Shown here one piece after another: positions 12,401 through 24,000 of a stretch of DNA of 64,000 nucleotides. Every line of letters starts with the position of its first letter. Positions within the stretch are counted from its first letter, which is position 1. A model generated the notes under the pieces. It worked only from the letters and a program-made list of their open reading frames with translations. It ran no database searches and had not been told where the DNA came from. This DNA is from Nyssa sinensis (lineage: Eukaryota > Streptophyta > Magnoliopsida > Cornales > Nyssaceae), in assembly GCA_008638375.1 (NCBI GenBank), contig VIRR01000569.1, forward strand, positions 1 to 64,000, written 5' to 3'. Both the position numbers and the translations under genes were made by a program.

Positions 12401-15400
12401 ATCTGAGTCAAGCATAACGGGTATAGCATGTGCACCACAAAAGCAATAAGTCGGGCACACCCAACAAAGGTAATGAGGAGAGCATTCATTGAAAACTTAA
12501 AGTTCCTAAAATGCTCTCTGTACCTGTCCCTATGTTGTATTCATAACTCAAAACCCATGTTGGACAGACTATGTTATGTAGACACTTCATGGAGATCTAA
12601 AGCGTCAAAAAGGAGAAATTGGACCATCAGCAATTCAGTCATGCTCCCATATCAAAATATTTGGGAATTTTGAAAGACCAAATGCTCAAACACACAACCA
12701 CGGTCCACAGCCAACACATTTACCTCAGTCCATATAATTTCTAATTACAGATATTGTAAAATAAGACCACCAATCACCTGCTGCATTGCCTGGCAGAAGG
12801 ACCAACCACTGCAAAAACTCCTAGGCAAAAACTGGCAGCCTTGTAAGTCATGATGATTAGGCAACACCCAGATGAGTAGCAGTAAGCATCAAAGCAGTCA
12901 CTTGAATTTGCTGTTTGGTCTTCTATGGGTCCTTGAGTACTCTTAATAGACATCTATAATCTCACACTAAAATTCTTATAATTTTTTTTTTTTTGGATAA
13001 CTCGGTATCCGACCATTCAAGCCGACTAATATGGGGGATCAATCCCACCGTCCACTAGCAAGGGGCCCGATTAAAGCCGAGGCAACGCCTTGTATGGATT
13101 GGCCCCCATGAGAAAGTGGCATCTATTAGGTTTCAACCCGGTGACCTCGAGGGGACAATCCCCTTCGTTGCTATCTACCACCCACTCGGCCATCCCCCTT
13201 GGGGTTCTTTCAAACTTATAATTGTATGACCATTAAACAAAAAAAAAAATTGTAGGCTAAGAACCAATATTATATGATAATTTTAGACCACCATATTTAT
13301 ATAACATGTCAAGTGCTATTTTTAAAGATTAAAGATAACAATGCAACAAGACATTAAACAATTCATAATTTGATCGTCCAAAAATCCCACCATTCTCTTA
13401 GGTTAGATTGTAATCATGAATTGCTCAAATCTGATACTTTGTTTTCTATAATCAAGTATACAGGGTACAGCTACATAAGATGATGAATGAGAAAGAACTC
13501 AATTCATTTTCGAAGATTTGTACATTCATTGACACAGAACAAAACATGAATAATGGATACGAGCACATCAATATCCAAAATCTAGAATCCACCAATAAAC
13601 AAGAGAAAATTCTCTAAAAGGAAATTGAAATTTTATTAATGATGAATAATAAATTGAATTACTTGTCTCTTTACAACCCTATTTATAAAATAAATAATCA
13701 TAATCCTGCTAGAATAGAGAAATCCTACTTAGAAAAGAAAACAATAAAGCAATATGAAAAAAGAAAAAACTCAACTCAACTCAACTCAAGCCTTATGCCA
13801 ACTATTCGGGGCCGGCTAGATAAATTTTGTCTCGCCATTCTACTATATTTAAAACCATTTCTTTAGTTAGATCACATTAAAATAAGAAGAAAAGGTATTT
13901 TAAAAAAAATTGAGTTAAGCTCAAATTTGAAAATTAGAGAGTCCTACTATAATTTTAAAACAAATATACGTGATTTTAGCAAGTACCATATATGTCCTAC
14001 ATCTTACTCCCCCACTTGAAAAGAACTCGCCCTCGAATTAGCTAGATGAACTCAGCCTCAAACTCATTGATAAACTAGCAATAATGGTTGAATCTCTTCA
14101 AAAATAATAAAAGATTCAAAATTTTCTCATTTTACATCTTTTTTTTTGATAAGTTTACATCTTTTATAAAATCTGTAATTTTAGGATCTTGTTTTAGAGT
14201 CAGTAATGATCTCTTAGAAAAATCATCTCCCTTTTAATTCTCTCATAATTATTAAAATCGCCATGCGATACTTCATAATCATTCTCATATGTAACATTAC
14301 AGAGAAATTTCTTGCTTCCCTGCAACAGTGATTAAATTAGTATTTTCTTTTTCTTCAATAAAAGATCTTAAATCTATTTGTGTCACTAAATCCACACTTT
14401 GATCTACTAATTCTGAACTTACTTTTTCTTCTTTCTTCATAATAGGTGTTGTCATACCACATTGAAGATCTTTGGTTTTCGTTTTGATACAAAGAAGATC
14501 ATTGAAAGATGATAGATCAATCTTCCTAAGATAACTTTGAAAAGTTTGACCTCTATAGTAACTGTTACGAGTTCTATTATGTATGTCTCTTTTAAAGATG
14601 TCAGCAAATTCTTCATTACTCAAATAATCCACATTTACTTATCAAAAAAATAAATAAAAATAATCAACATAAGTTAGTTGTTGTTGAGGATGTCTTGTGG
14701 CATAAGTCTATCAACAAGTTAGCCTTAGACAAATACTTCTACATGGTTCCTATCGACTAGAAGGTTTCTATTAGTATTGAGACTGAGTCCCAAAAACATC
14801 TCACGGATCTCAATGATCTGTCGACCTGTTCTTCGATCGCAACTCAAAGACCCTCAAACTCATGAGCGTCATCAGGGGGATTTCTAATTCCATCTCCACC
14901 ATTTGCCATGTAGAGAGGTGGATCTTGCTCTAATACTAATTGATGAAGCATGAAATATGAACAATGAATATGAGCACGTCAAATCTTTATGAGCGTGTCA
15001 ATATCCAAATTTTGGAATCTACCAATAAATAAAAGAAAACTCTCTAAAAGGAAAATTGATATTTTATTAATGATGAATAATAAATTGAATTAATTGTCTC
15101 TTTACAGCCCTATTTATAAAAAGAAATAATCTTAATCTTACTAGAATAGAGAAATCCTACTTGAAAAAGAAAACAATAAAGAAATAATTAAAAATAACAA
15201 ATTTGAGTTAAGATCAAATTTGAAAACTAGGATGTCCTATAATTCTAAAACAAATGTACATAATTTTGGCAGGTCACGTATCCGTCCTACATCATTCAAA
15301 GTGTAAAAAGTCAACATAGTATTTGTTTCCATCTGATGAGCGTGTCATTATTGATCTGTACAATGCACTCCCTTTTTCATTTGCACTATGGTATTATGGC

Positions 15401-17083
15401 TCTGCATGTGTTTCTGTTATAATGGGTAAAAGAGTAATAGAGACAATGCAGGAAACCACGGGTTTCAAAGAAAACATCTTCTGTGAAGGTAGTATGGTTC
15501 TGCATGTGTTTATGTATGAGTATGTCATTATTAAGCTGTACAATGCACTAGCTTTCCCATTTGCACTATGGTAGGATGTTCTGCATGTGTTTCTGTAATA
15601 ATGGGTGAAAGAGTAGTAGAGACAATGCAGGAAACCACGGGTTTGAAAGAAATTATCAACTTCTGTGAATGTAGTATGGTTCTGCATGTGTTTCTGTTAT
15701 AGTGGGCAAAAGAGTAGTAGAGACGATGCAGGAAACCACAGGTTTCAAAGAAAATAACAACTTCTATGAAGGTAAAACTTGAAGAAAAATTTGTCACATA
15801 GACCACCCTTGCCTAGGGAGTCCCAATTGCCAGGGCATTGCCTAAACAGGCCAACAACGACAATTTCAATTGCTACTGATACAATTAATGAGATATAACT
15901 CAAGCTTCAAGCTTGACATAGGTTAAACAGTTCTCCAAATTTAATCAGAAACTTCAAATGAAAGAGAAAGTTTGAGTCACCCATTCGAACCATTTACATA
16001 GCTCCCACATTTGATGAAGTAAATTCTCAACCCTACGCATTGAAATCCACTATTTCTTTATTCAAATAAAGTAGCATTGATTAAGGTGTTTTGGGGTTGA
16101 GGACAATACATAATTCCAACCATTGTAGTGCAAATCACTGTCAAAATGAACAAGATGATATCGATACCTTTCTAAGATTTGAAATCCAATCATCTTTCAC
16201 GACATTTGGTTGATTGAATTCAGGGTTCACCAATTCTTCTGCTTTTTCTTCTTCACACTTGGACTCGAGAAATTCTAAAGAGTCTTCACGCCTAAAGTAT
16301 GAGAATCTCCATTTCTAAAAGGAAAAAACGAAAAGAAAGAAAAAAAAAAGCAACTGAGAAATATAAAGCATCACGACGTCACTCGAATTCAACCATGCTA
16401 AACCTTCCACTTGGCTTCCAAGAAAACAGAGGGAAAACAAATAAATAAAAGAGAATTTCAGATATTATACCTTGATCTGTTTCGATTTTCTAACAGTGAA
16501 AAACACATCTCAACTAAGCCTAATAGGTATCTCAAGATCAGGGAGAAATTTTAATTTTTCTTGGTTTGAAAAGTGAAGACATTAATAAAATTCAAAGCTT
16601 TACTTAACATTTTTTTTTTCAACCTTATCTCCGCAACCATTTTAAGCGGGAAAAAAAAAATCAAACTTCACTCCCTTGGGCGGATGAAAAAAAAACAGAA
16701 GAAAAAAAATGAACTCGAGACTCGACAACTTTATTTTTTATTTTTTGTTTAGAAAAGTGAAGATCTTTAAAGAGCTGCAAAGTTGCAACGCTCGCCAGCC
16801 CTACTTAATGAAAAATTAAGAATCACAATTATAATTTTCTTTTCATTTCCCATTATTTACCGGGAACCAAATGGAACCGAATCAAATTCAAACGCATCAT
16901 ATACATACATAGGGAGAATGGAGAACTAACGTTCTTCGAAGACCTAGAGAGAGAATTGACGATGAGCGGGGTCCGATTGAATGACAATGGAGTTTTAAAG
17001 AGTTTCAGAGCCCTAATCCTACAAATGGGAGGTGACAGAAAGGAGGGACGATGAGAGAACGTGAGACAGCAAGAAGCTGACAT
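9494..17083 (-). CDS. Chloroplast CPBP (CAAX-like) intramembrane protease
   Basis: Four coding exons join in phase 0: 17083-16931, 16314-16168, 12299-12234 and 10162-9494, all with GT-AG borders, giving 344 residues. The first 51 residues are Ser/Arg-rich without acids (MSASCCLTFSHRPSFLSP), as in a plastid transit peptide. The acidic exon 2 is followed by WTVPWTAKTILQ and a multi-pass membrane domain. Family motifs are clear: EEIVFRGFLLPSL (the EExxxR metal site) and later AHFNVQRVLP and LLHSLWNAVVFL with the histidine/asparagine motif of CPBP proteins (Pfam Abi/Rce1-like). Length and exon content resemble Arabidopsis At1g14270, from memory. Plant members are mostly plastid membrane proteins of poorly known substrate. 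Introns 2 (3.9 kb) and 3 (2.1 kb) are swollen by transposons. Identity as CPBP is strong; the exact orthologue is inferred. Confidence 0.88.
10326..10349. repeat. Microsatellite (AAT)n in CPBP intron 3
   Basis: About eight AAT units inside intron 3 of the CPBP gene. Nearby, 10500-11300 is CCA/CAC-rich low-complexity DNA that creates spurious His/Pro-rich open frames. Confidence 0.85.
12019..12165 (+). mobile_element. Au SINE, internally deleted copy
   Basis: The start GGGTAGGCCTCAGCGCAA, the GGTTCATGGGTTCAAG box, GAGGGTAAGACTGTGT and the end ACTGGGACTGCCCTT match my memory of the Au SINE, a tRNA-derived family widespread in flowering plants. Compared with that consensus the tRNA part is shortened between the A and B boxes. 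It lies in intron 3 of the CPBP gene, opposite to the gene's direction. TTGATTA occurs on both sides (12002-12008 and 12164-12170) but is offset from the 5' end, so I do not claim it as the target duplication. Confidence 0.7.
12975..13223 (-). mobile_element. tRNA-derived SINE with poly(A) and 9-bp target duplication
   Basis: Read on the minus strand, the body starts near 13214 with an A-box-like TGGCCGAGTGGG (about 13182-13193) and a B-box-like GGGTTGAAACC (about 13129-13139). It continues through a GC-rich tail and ends in a poly(A) of about 14 (plus-strand T run, 12982-12995). CTTATAATT flanks it on both sides (12975-12983 and 13215-13223), a perfect 9-bp duplication. The duplication, tail and pol III boxes together make a SINE insertion nearly certain. 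It lies in intron 2 of the CPBP gene, in the gene's own orientation. Confidence 0.85.
13529..15293 (-). mobile_element. Non-autonomous LTR retrotransposon
   Basis: Two long direct repeats, about 13529-14003 and 14941-15293, share most of their length. On the minus strand the 5' LTR is the right one. Next to it is a primer-binding-site-like TAGTATTAGAGC (14927-14938), two transitions away from the usual initiator-Met-tRNA site TGGTATCAGAGC. A purine tract CAAGTGGGGGAG lies beside the left LTR (about 14006-14017). ATTCA occurs on both outer flanks (13524-13528, 15294-15298), a likely 5-bp duplication. The 0.9-kb interior starts with MANGGDG-like gag-type residues, soon stopped, and holds a 111-codon frame (14632-14297) of unknown type. 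No pol domain is present. The left LTR carries an extra insert of about 120 bases (13754-13900). It sits in intron 2 of the CPBP gene. Confidence 0.8.
13770..13865 (+). repeat. Dispersed repeat inside the LTR, copy 1
   Basis: CTCAACTCAACTCAAGCC followed by TTATGCCAACTATTCGGGGC and a further 50 bases match a segment at 37366-37460 in a WDR91 intron. The other LTR lacks it, so it entered after the LTR element inserted. Its class is not known to me; short repeats with this AAGCCTTATCCCAACTAT core are common in plant introns. Confidence 0.7.
15344..15778. repeat. Complex tandem repeat in CPBP intron 2
   Basis: A unit of about 95-100 bases beginning GCATGTGTTTCTGTTATA and containing GAGACAATGCAGGAAACCAC occurs three times (about 15405-15503, 15583-15683 and 15684-15775). 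A second unit with CTGTACAATGCACT occurs twice (about 15344-15404 and 15521-15582), in the order B-A-B-A-A. The copies are roughly 90 percent alike. The open frames here are by-products of the repeat. Confidence 0.85.
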
Positions 17084-18425
17084 GGTGGCAACGCCGGATT
17101 GGCTACAATCCGGAAATTGGAAGCCCTTGGTGTTTGCTGCATCAGAGATATAAAACCCTAAGACTTTGCATCAGTCTTCAGACGAATGAAACGAAACAGA
17201 ACCCTACGTTGGGTGATTGTCAGTGAGTAGAAACTTCTCGAAAGAAAGAGACGATCACCAGAGGGTAGAATATGTAAGTTGCAAGAACGGCGTCGTCCTG
17301 TACTACTTGCTTTTTTCGTTTTAAATGTTCTCTTCACACGCTTTTTTCGTTTAAAATGTTAATTCCATTCCAATGTTTTTAAAAACGTGTTCCGTCTATT
17401 AGAATCTCAATTTTTCAGTTTTTTTCTTTTCTTGTTAAAATATAAATTTTTAAGAGGTATAGTTTTGATAACATTTATATGTAATTTTCCACTTATTTAA
17501 GTAAAATAACATTTGAGTTATCCAAAAAAAAATTATTTTTATTTTTATATACTTATAAATTTATTTATGTAAACATATATTTATGTCTGTTTGTATGTTT
17601 AATTAATATATTTTTATATTAAATTTACACATGCAAAAATTTATATATGCAAATGCGTATGCAGGTATACAAATATATTTATATATATTTATGTATTTAT
17701 GTTAGTATTATATAGAAATAATTATCAAATAAGTCATTCTTTTTTTTATTTAAAACTATTTTCTTAATTAAATTAATATTATCATGTTTTTTCAACTTTT
17801 TCTATCAAAATTAATTTTAATCATATTCACTCATTAGTATGACTTTCAATATTAATTATTACGTTCTTTTCTTTAAAAAAAAAAATAATTTTATTTATAA
17901 CCCCTCTAGACACTAAATAATAAATCAAACCAGATAAAGAAAAAAAATAGACATCAATCTCAAAAAAGATAACAACACAACTAAAGAAAAGCGAAACCTC
18001 AACTAAGTAAAAGGGGGTTGCAATATTCATTCAAAGAACTTGGCTGATAAATGAAGGGCCTCTTCAAGTCATACTATTACATTATTTACAACTTTAGCAT
18101 AACGAGTCTATTCAAAATTAAATAATCGGACCGTCAAAAAAATATTATATCTATGACCAACATTAAATAATAACTATTTTTTTTAATGCATTGGAATTAC
18201 TCGTTTTGTGTAAAAAAAAATACAGACATAAACCATTACAGTCTCTTCTACAGTTATTTCTGCGAGCTAGCGCCATCAACATCTTCAAGTTTCAAAGCAA
18301 AGTACTAAAAGGAAATTTTCAAACATAGTGACATGGAAATATTAGACATTCGCATCTGGGGCAAAGACTTGAACGATGGGCTAGGACCCATGCGATGTGC
18401 CCCAAATTAATCATAATCCAAATGT

Positions 18426-18526
18426 CTATATTTCAACTTCAACAGGTGACTCATGTGCGCTTGGCCCATTCAACATGACAACATACCCAGAAGGTATTAT
18501 TGCGTTGAAAGAAATTTGCAGATAAG
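18426..18526 (-). CDS. Possible orphan terminal exon, unknown gene
   Basis: After TTGCAG on the minus strand, an open frame reads residues such as SFNAIIPSGYVVMLNG and AHESPVEVEI and stops at TAG (18428-18426). The composition looks protein-like, but no partner exon was found and I do not recognise it. It may be a relic of a gene fragment or chance. Confidence 0.22.
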
Positions 18527-19555
18527 CTGCAAGTTTCTTTCAATGTCAATATGAGCAGAGCCGTTTCTTGTTACTGTCAAAGTGAAGGATTAATTTGATT
18601 TTAGGGTCTGTTTGGCCAAATTCAGTAGCTTTGGCTAGTTCATCTTTATCATTGAGTGAATTCTAATAAGAATTAGTTTTACTTTATAAGTTGTTTGTCA
18701 ACAAAAATGAATTTTGTCTCAGTTTTGCTTTACATTGTGTTTGGTACAAATAGATAAGAATTAAACTCCATTTTATCATTGGTCACTTTAACAAAATCAA
18801 GGAGCAACCAAAATTCTTCTCCCCCTAAATTTTTCTTTCTCTAAAGGGATTACTTAAAAAGTTTTCACTAAACAAAGAAATATTTTTTCAAAAATAAAAA
18901 ATAAAATCAGAAGTCCCGACTCAATGAGGGAATCCCACAAAAGCAACACCAGAACAATTATTTGAATTAACTTTTAAAATTGCACTTATATTTAATTTAT
19001 TTTTCAAAATACACAAAATATATGTCTAAAATATAATAGTTCTCAGTTTTTTTGGAATAAATTACATTGACTTTTTTAAAAATTTTTAATAATTACAAAG
19101 ATTTTTTCAGAAGTTTTTGAAATAACACTAACCCTACTTTTTTTGACAAATTAAAATTACCTCCCATCCAACTCAAATTTGTTTAGAAATAATAAAAGTG
19201 TCTATTTTATTTATTTATTTTTGTAATTTTTTTTCAAATTTTCTAACTTTTTTTTTTTTTAAATTAAGTTTATATAAAAAATTTTAATATAAGTAACTTA
19301 TATTTTTTTAAGCCAAAAAAAAATTTAATTAATATTTATTTAAAAATGAAAAAAAAAAGTTAGAAAAAATTAATCAAATTTTTTTAAGAATGTAAAAAAA
19401 TAATGAAATGAACAATTTTATTATTTTGAAGAAAAAAAATTGCTTAAGGGGAAATATTTGTAATTTTTAGTAAAAGTAATAAAAAAAACAGTTTTATTTT
19501 TAAAAAAAATAAAAATAAATCTTTATAATTATCACAAATCTCATGAAAAATTAAT

Positions 19556-19790
19556 AGTGCTCTTTTGGATAGGCCATGAAAACGGACATTTAAGAAATGG
19601 ACATTTGAAACAGGTGTTTTGAAAAAAGCTACTTACTGATATTTTTTTAAAACTTTCGTTTTGATCTTGAAAATGTACAAACGAACGTTTTGGGAAATCC
19701 AAACAAACACTCATTTATTCTAAAAATTCGTTTAAAAAATAAAAATAACCAAACGGAATGGTAGAACCGTCCATCCAAACACAACCACAA
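19556..19790. mobile_element. MITE candidate with imperfect inverted ends
   Basis: The left end GTGCTCTTTTGGATAGGCC and the reverse complement of the right end (GGTTGTGTTTGGATGGAC) are similar, and the roughly 235-base interior is AT-rich without coding potential. No exact target duplication is visible. Confidence 0.4.
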
Positions 19791-20809
19791 TTTACCTTTC
19801 TTATTTTTAACATGGGAAGAACTTTTCAAACACCGTTACACAATTTTCAATTTTTTATTAAAACCATATTCACTTAATCACCTGCAACGTACTAATAATT
19901 AGGTTGCATTTGATTGGTGTTTCAAAACTTGTTTCATGGTTTTTGAAAATTTAATTTGTGTTGGATAGGATTTTGAAATGTTGTGTTTCAAAAATTGATT
20001 TTGAAATTTGATCTTCTTCCTTGTTGAAAATTTTTAGAATCTTCCCCCCTCCATCTTTCTACCTCTTTTCAACATCACCCGTTATTTACAGCAAACTCAC
20101 CCATTTTCATTGCAATTCTCCATTGATCTCCATCTACAACACCAAGCACAGTCATTGTAGGGAGTGTTGGGTGTCATTGCTCTATTGTTTTTTTTATTGT
20201 TTAGAGAGAGAGAGAGAAAGAGAAAGAGGAGGTGATTGTTTGTGAAACTTGATTTTTACGATGGTGGCTTCCGGTAGGTGTTAGTAGTGTACGCCAATGA
20301 GTTGGCGTGGGGGGTGGGAGGTGGGTGGTGGTGCTGTGTTGCGATGGAGGTGGGTGGTAGTCTTTGTGGATACCTAAATAGAGATGGAGTGAGAGATAAG
20401 ATTTTTTTGAGTTGTGATTCAATGTAGCACGTGGTTTGTAAGTTCATTTAACTTAACCATAAAAAAGTAATATTAATATATAAAAAAAAGTAAATAATTT
20501 TTTTTTTGAATTATATTCAAATACATTTTTATTTTTTTAAAATTCAAATTATCACATCCAAACATATTTTTATAATTTAAAAAAATCAATTATAAAATTT
20601 TAAAACACATTTAAAAAATATTTTACAAAAAATAATATTTGAATTACTATTTAAATACAGTGACTTCAAAAAAAATATATAGATGATGCTGTAAGACCAA
20701 CCCGCCGCTCCTGTCTAGTGTGAATATCAGAACTTCACAAGGAGACGTGTTCTTTTTGAAGGTTTGGTTGGTCACAGTCCTTTTGAAAACACCACAAGGA
20801 TATAATTAA

Positions 20810-20815
20810 CACGTG
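20810..20815 (+). promoter_or_regulatory. G-box CACGTG upstream of receptor kinase
   Basis: A palindromic CACGTG about 200 bases upstream of the ATG at 21015. In plants this is a typical bHLH/bZIP binding core. Function here is inferred from position only. Confidence 0.35.
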
Positions 20816-21014
20816 CCGCAACATCCAACAGTCGTTCATTCATAGCCGACCACTCGATCAATTTAAGCACTTTTTCAACGTTATAGCTCACCCACCACTG
20901 TACAGGTGTCATGATCTTACCACTTTTTCTTCCCCACACAACTCTCTGCGTCTCTCATAAATTTGATATCAAGCATCTTTAACAATTCTACTTCACTGTC
21001 CCCTCGAGCTCGCC

Positions 21015-24000
21015 ATGGCTTCTTCCTCTTCTTGGGCCTTGCTCTTCCTGGTTCTAGCCGAGCTCGCCGGTTGCATGTCTAGTCCGATCAGTTTGGGTTC
21101 GAGGTTGTTAGCTAGTGAGAACCAAGCATGGGTTTCCGACAATGGAACATTTGCATTCGGCTTCACCCCTACCGATTCTCGCGATCAGTTTCAGTTGGCA
21201 ATTTGGTTTGCAGAACTTCCCGGAGATCGAACAACAGTTTGGTCAGCTAACATGTAAGTTCAGTAAATATTGCTAGCTGTATATATATTCCTTTACTTGG
21301 AATTGTAATTCGTGCATCGCATGAATGAACTATCATAATAATTCTTACACTATCAGATTTGAGACCCAAGATTTCCCACATTTAGTTCCATGAACAACCA
21401 CAATGCATGTTGATTCCTGTATATATATAGGACCCATGGTGATAATTCGAGAAACAATCTCCTGAAAGTTTTATTCCATTGAATCCCGTTCAAATTTTAA
21501 TATTTTATGAAACATGCGTAGATCACTAGACTGTGATACCTTTTTATTGACTTTTTTCCCCCCAATGATTCCTGGACGTGAAACGTTTTCTAATAAAATT
21601 TTACAAGAAATACATAGTTTTCTATTTATATACTTAATTTTTTTTTTCATTATTGCATAATTCTAGTACTCGCAAAGAGCTGTAAACAGCACTACAAAGA
21701 ACATGTTAGAATAGTTTTGTCATTACGATTTCCATTTTGCTATGTTTTTCAATTTTCAAGTCTGATGCGCGTGTTTCTCCTAATCTTGAAATTGGCTTAA
21801 ATTTATCAATCTCGAAACGCATATTAAAGTAACTTCAAAATAATGATAGTTAAATTTTTTTGTTATTGTGAAATGTAAATTCTTGATATTTAATATTTAT
21901 GTATGTTACAAAGTTTAGAATTTTGTAATACATATAATATAATTCCATTATTGTAACAGAAAAATAAATTTTACTGATTTAGCAATTACTTGTTTAATTC
22001 CTTAAATAAATATGATTTGAGACCCAAATCTTCCAAAATTCTTCTCACAAACAATCATAGTAGCTCAGACAATTTATTAACGTATAATGATTTTTCATAG
22101 ACATTAAATTTAAAGTAATATTTTTTGTCAAAAATTTTAGTATTAAATTTAATATCTCAAATAATATAATAATAGATTAATTTAACTATTTTCTGACACT
22201 AAATACCAGACATTTGGTACACTCAAGATATAATTACTCCCGATATCTCACATAATCTAATAAATATTTTAGCAGGAGTAACATTACTTTCACTTGAAAA
22301 AAAGGTCATCTAATTTATCCATGAATAGGTGGATTATCATATTTTTCAAAAAAAATTATATAACAAAAAACGAAATATATTCATTAATTTTAAAATTACC
22401 CCGACAAAACAAGCGGTCAACAAAAAATATAGAAGCTATTTCTCTCTCTTTTAATAGAAATCGAAAGTAGAAGATGGTTTACTGGTTTTTGACTTAGAAA
22501 GCACAAACCATTTCTCCATCTCTAGTCTTTACTACAGCTTTTGCAGGTATATGACTTAGCCAACGATTTCATTTTGTCTCAATCATCTAAATAGAAACTT
22601 GCCGGTCAGCAAAGATGCAATCTTGGAGCTCGACTCCACCGGAAGCCTCGTGCTCTCTGACGGAGACACCATCGTCTGGACATCAAACACCTCCGGCTCA
22701 GCTGTAGAGATGGCGGTCATGTCAGAAAATGGCAACTTCATTCTCTACACCACTAAGCAAACCATCGCATGGCAAAGCTTCTCACACCCATCTGACACAC
22801 TCTTGCCCGGCCAACCATTTACAGTCTCTTTAGAGCTGACATCCTCAAAAGCACCTTCACATGGCGGTTACTACACACTGAAAATGTTGCAACAGCCCAC
22901 TTCACTAAGCCTCGCTCTGACCTACAACTTGCCGGAATCTTTTGACAGCTCGCCCGAATCTTACACTAATTATTCCTACTGGCCAGGGCCGGATATATCA
23001 AACGTTACTGGAGATGTTGTCGCGGTTTTGGATGAAGCAGGAAGCTTTGGAATTGTGTATGGATCATCTTCTGACGGAGCTGTATATGTGTATAAGAATG
23101 ATGGTGATAATGGAGGACTATCTTCAGCTGCAAATCAATCAATTTTTAGCACATCAATTGTTCGACGGTTGACACTGGAGACTAATGGAAATTTACGTTT
23201 GTATCGATGGGACAATGATGTTAATGGGTCGCGCCAATGGGTGCCAGAATGGGCAGCGGTGTCGAACCCTTGTGACATTGCTGGAATTTGTGGCAATGGG
23301 ATATGTGATTTGGACAAAAGCAAGACAAATGCTTCTTGCACATGCTTGCCGGGGACTTCTAAGGAAGGAACTGAAGTTCAGTGCTCTGGAAATTCATCAC
23401 TGACAGGAAAATGTGGCCCTCAACATGAGAATTTGACATCTGAATTTAAGATTGAAATTGTGCAACAAACCAATTATTATTACTCCGAATCATCAGTGAT
23501 AGCAAATTATAGTGATATACAGACGGTTTCAAAGTGTGGTGATGCTTGTTTATCAGATTGTGAATGTGTTGCTTCTGTTTATGGGCTTAATGAGGAAAAG
23601 GCATATTGTTGGGTTCTGAGGAGCTTGGAGTTTGGAGGATTTCAGGACCCTGGTTCGACTCTGTTTGTGAAGGTTGAGTCAAATGGCTTGATGACACAAG
23701 AAAACAATACAAGAAGATCTGGGGATTCTTCAAAGGGGTCAGGGAGTGGGCATGAGAAGGTTTTGGTCCTTCCTATTGTTCTAAGCATGACTATTCTTAT
23801 TGGACTCCTCTGTGCTTTATTGTATATCAGTGTTCGTAGAAGGAGAACCTTGAAGAGAGCCCTTCAGAACTCCTTGATTGTGTCTGGTGCACCGATGAAT
23901 TTCAGCTACCGCGATTTGCAATGCAGGACTAATAATTTTTCCCAATTGCTTGGAACAGGTAGATTAAACTAAATTGAACTACCAAAAAACAGGGGAAATA

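Larger units (their letters stand above)
17084..21014. other. Divergent intergenic region, two promoters, MITE-like repeats
   Basis: This lies between the CPBP start (minus) and the receptor-kinase start (plus), so it should contain both promoters. The first 200 bases are moderately GC-rich and probably hold the CPBP leader. 17300-20700 is very AT-rich, with MITE-like segments (19556-19790; a looser foldback-like one about 19903-20650; and GGGTCTGTTTGGCCAAA at 18604, which resembles a MITE end without a clear partner). A possible orphan exon is at 18426-18526. A G-box CACGTG lies at 20810-20815, about 200 bases before the kinase ATG. Confidence 0.55.

Noticed and set aside
22546..22594. TTTTGCAG at about 22546 as the acceptor of receptor-kinase intron 1
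   Set aside because: It would bring an immediate in-frame TAG; the acceptor at 22594 keeps the lectin frame open.
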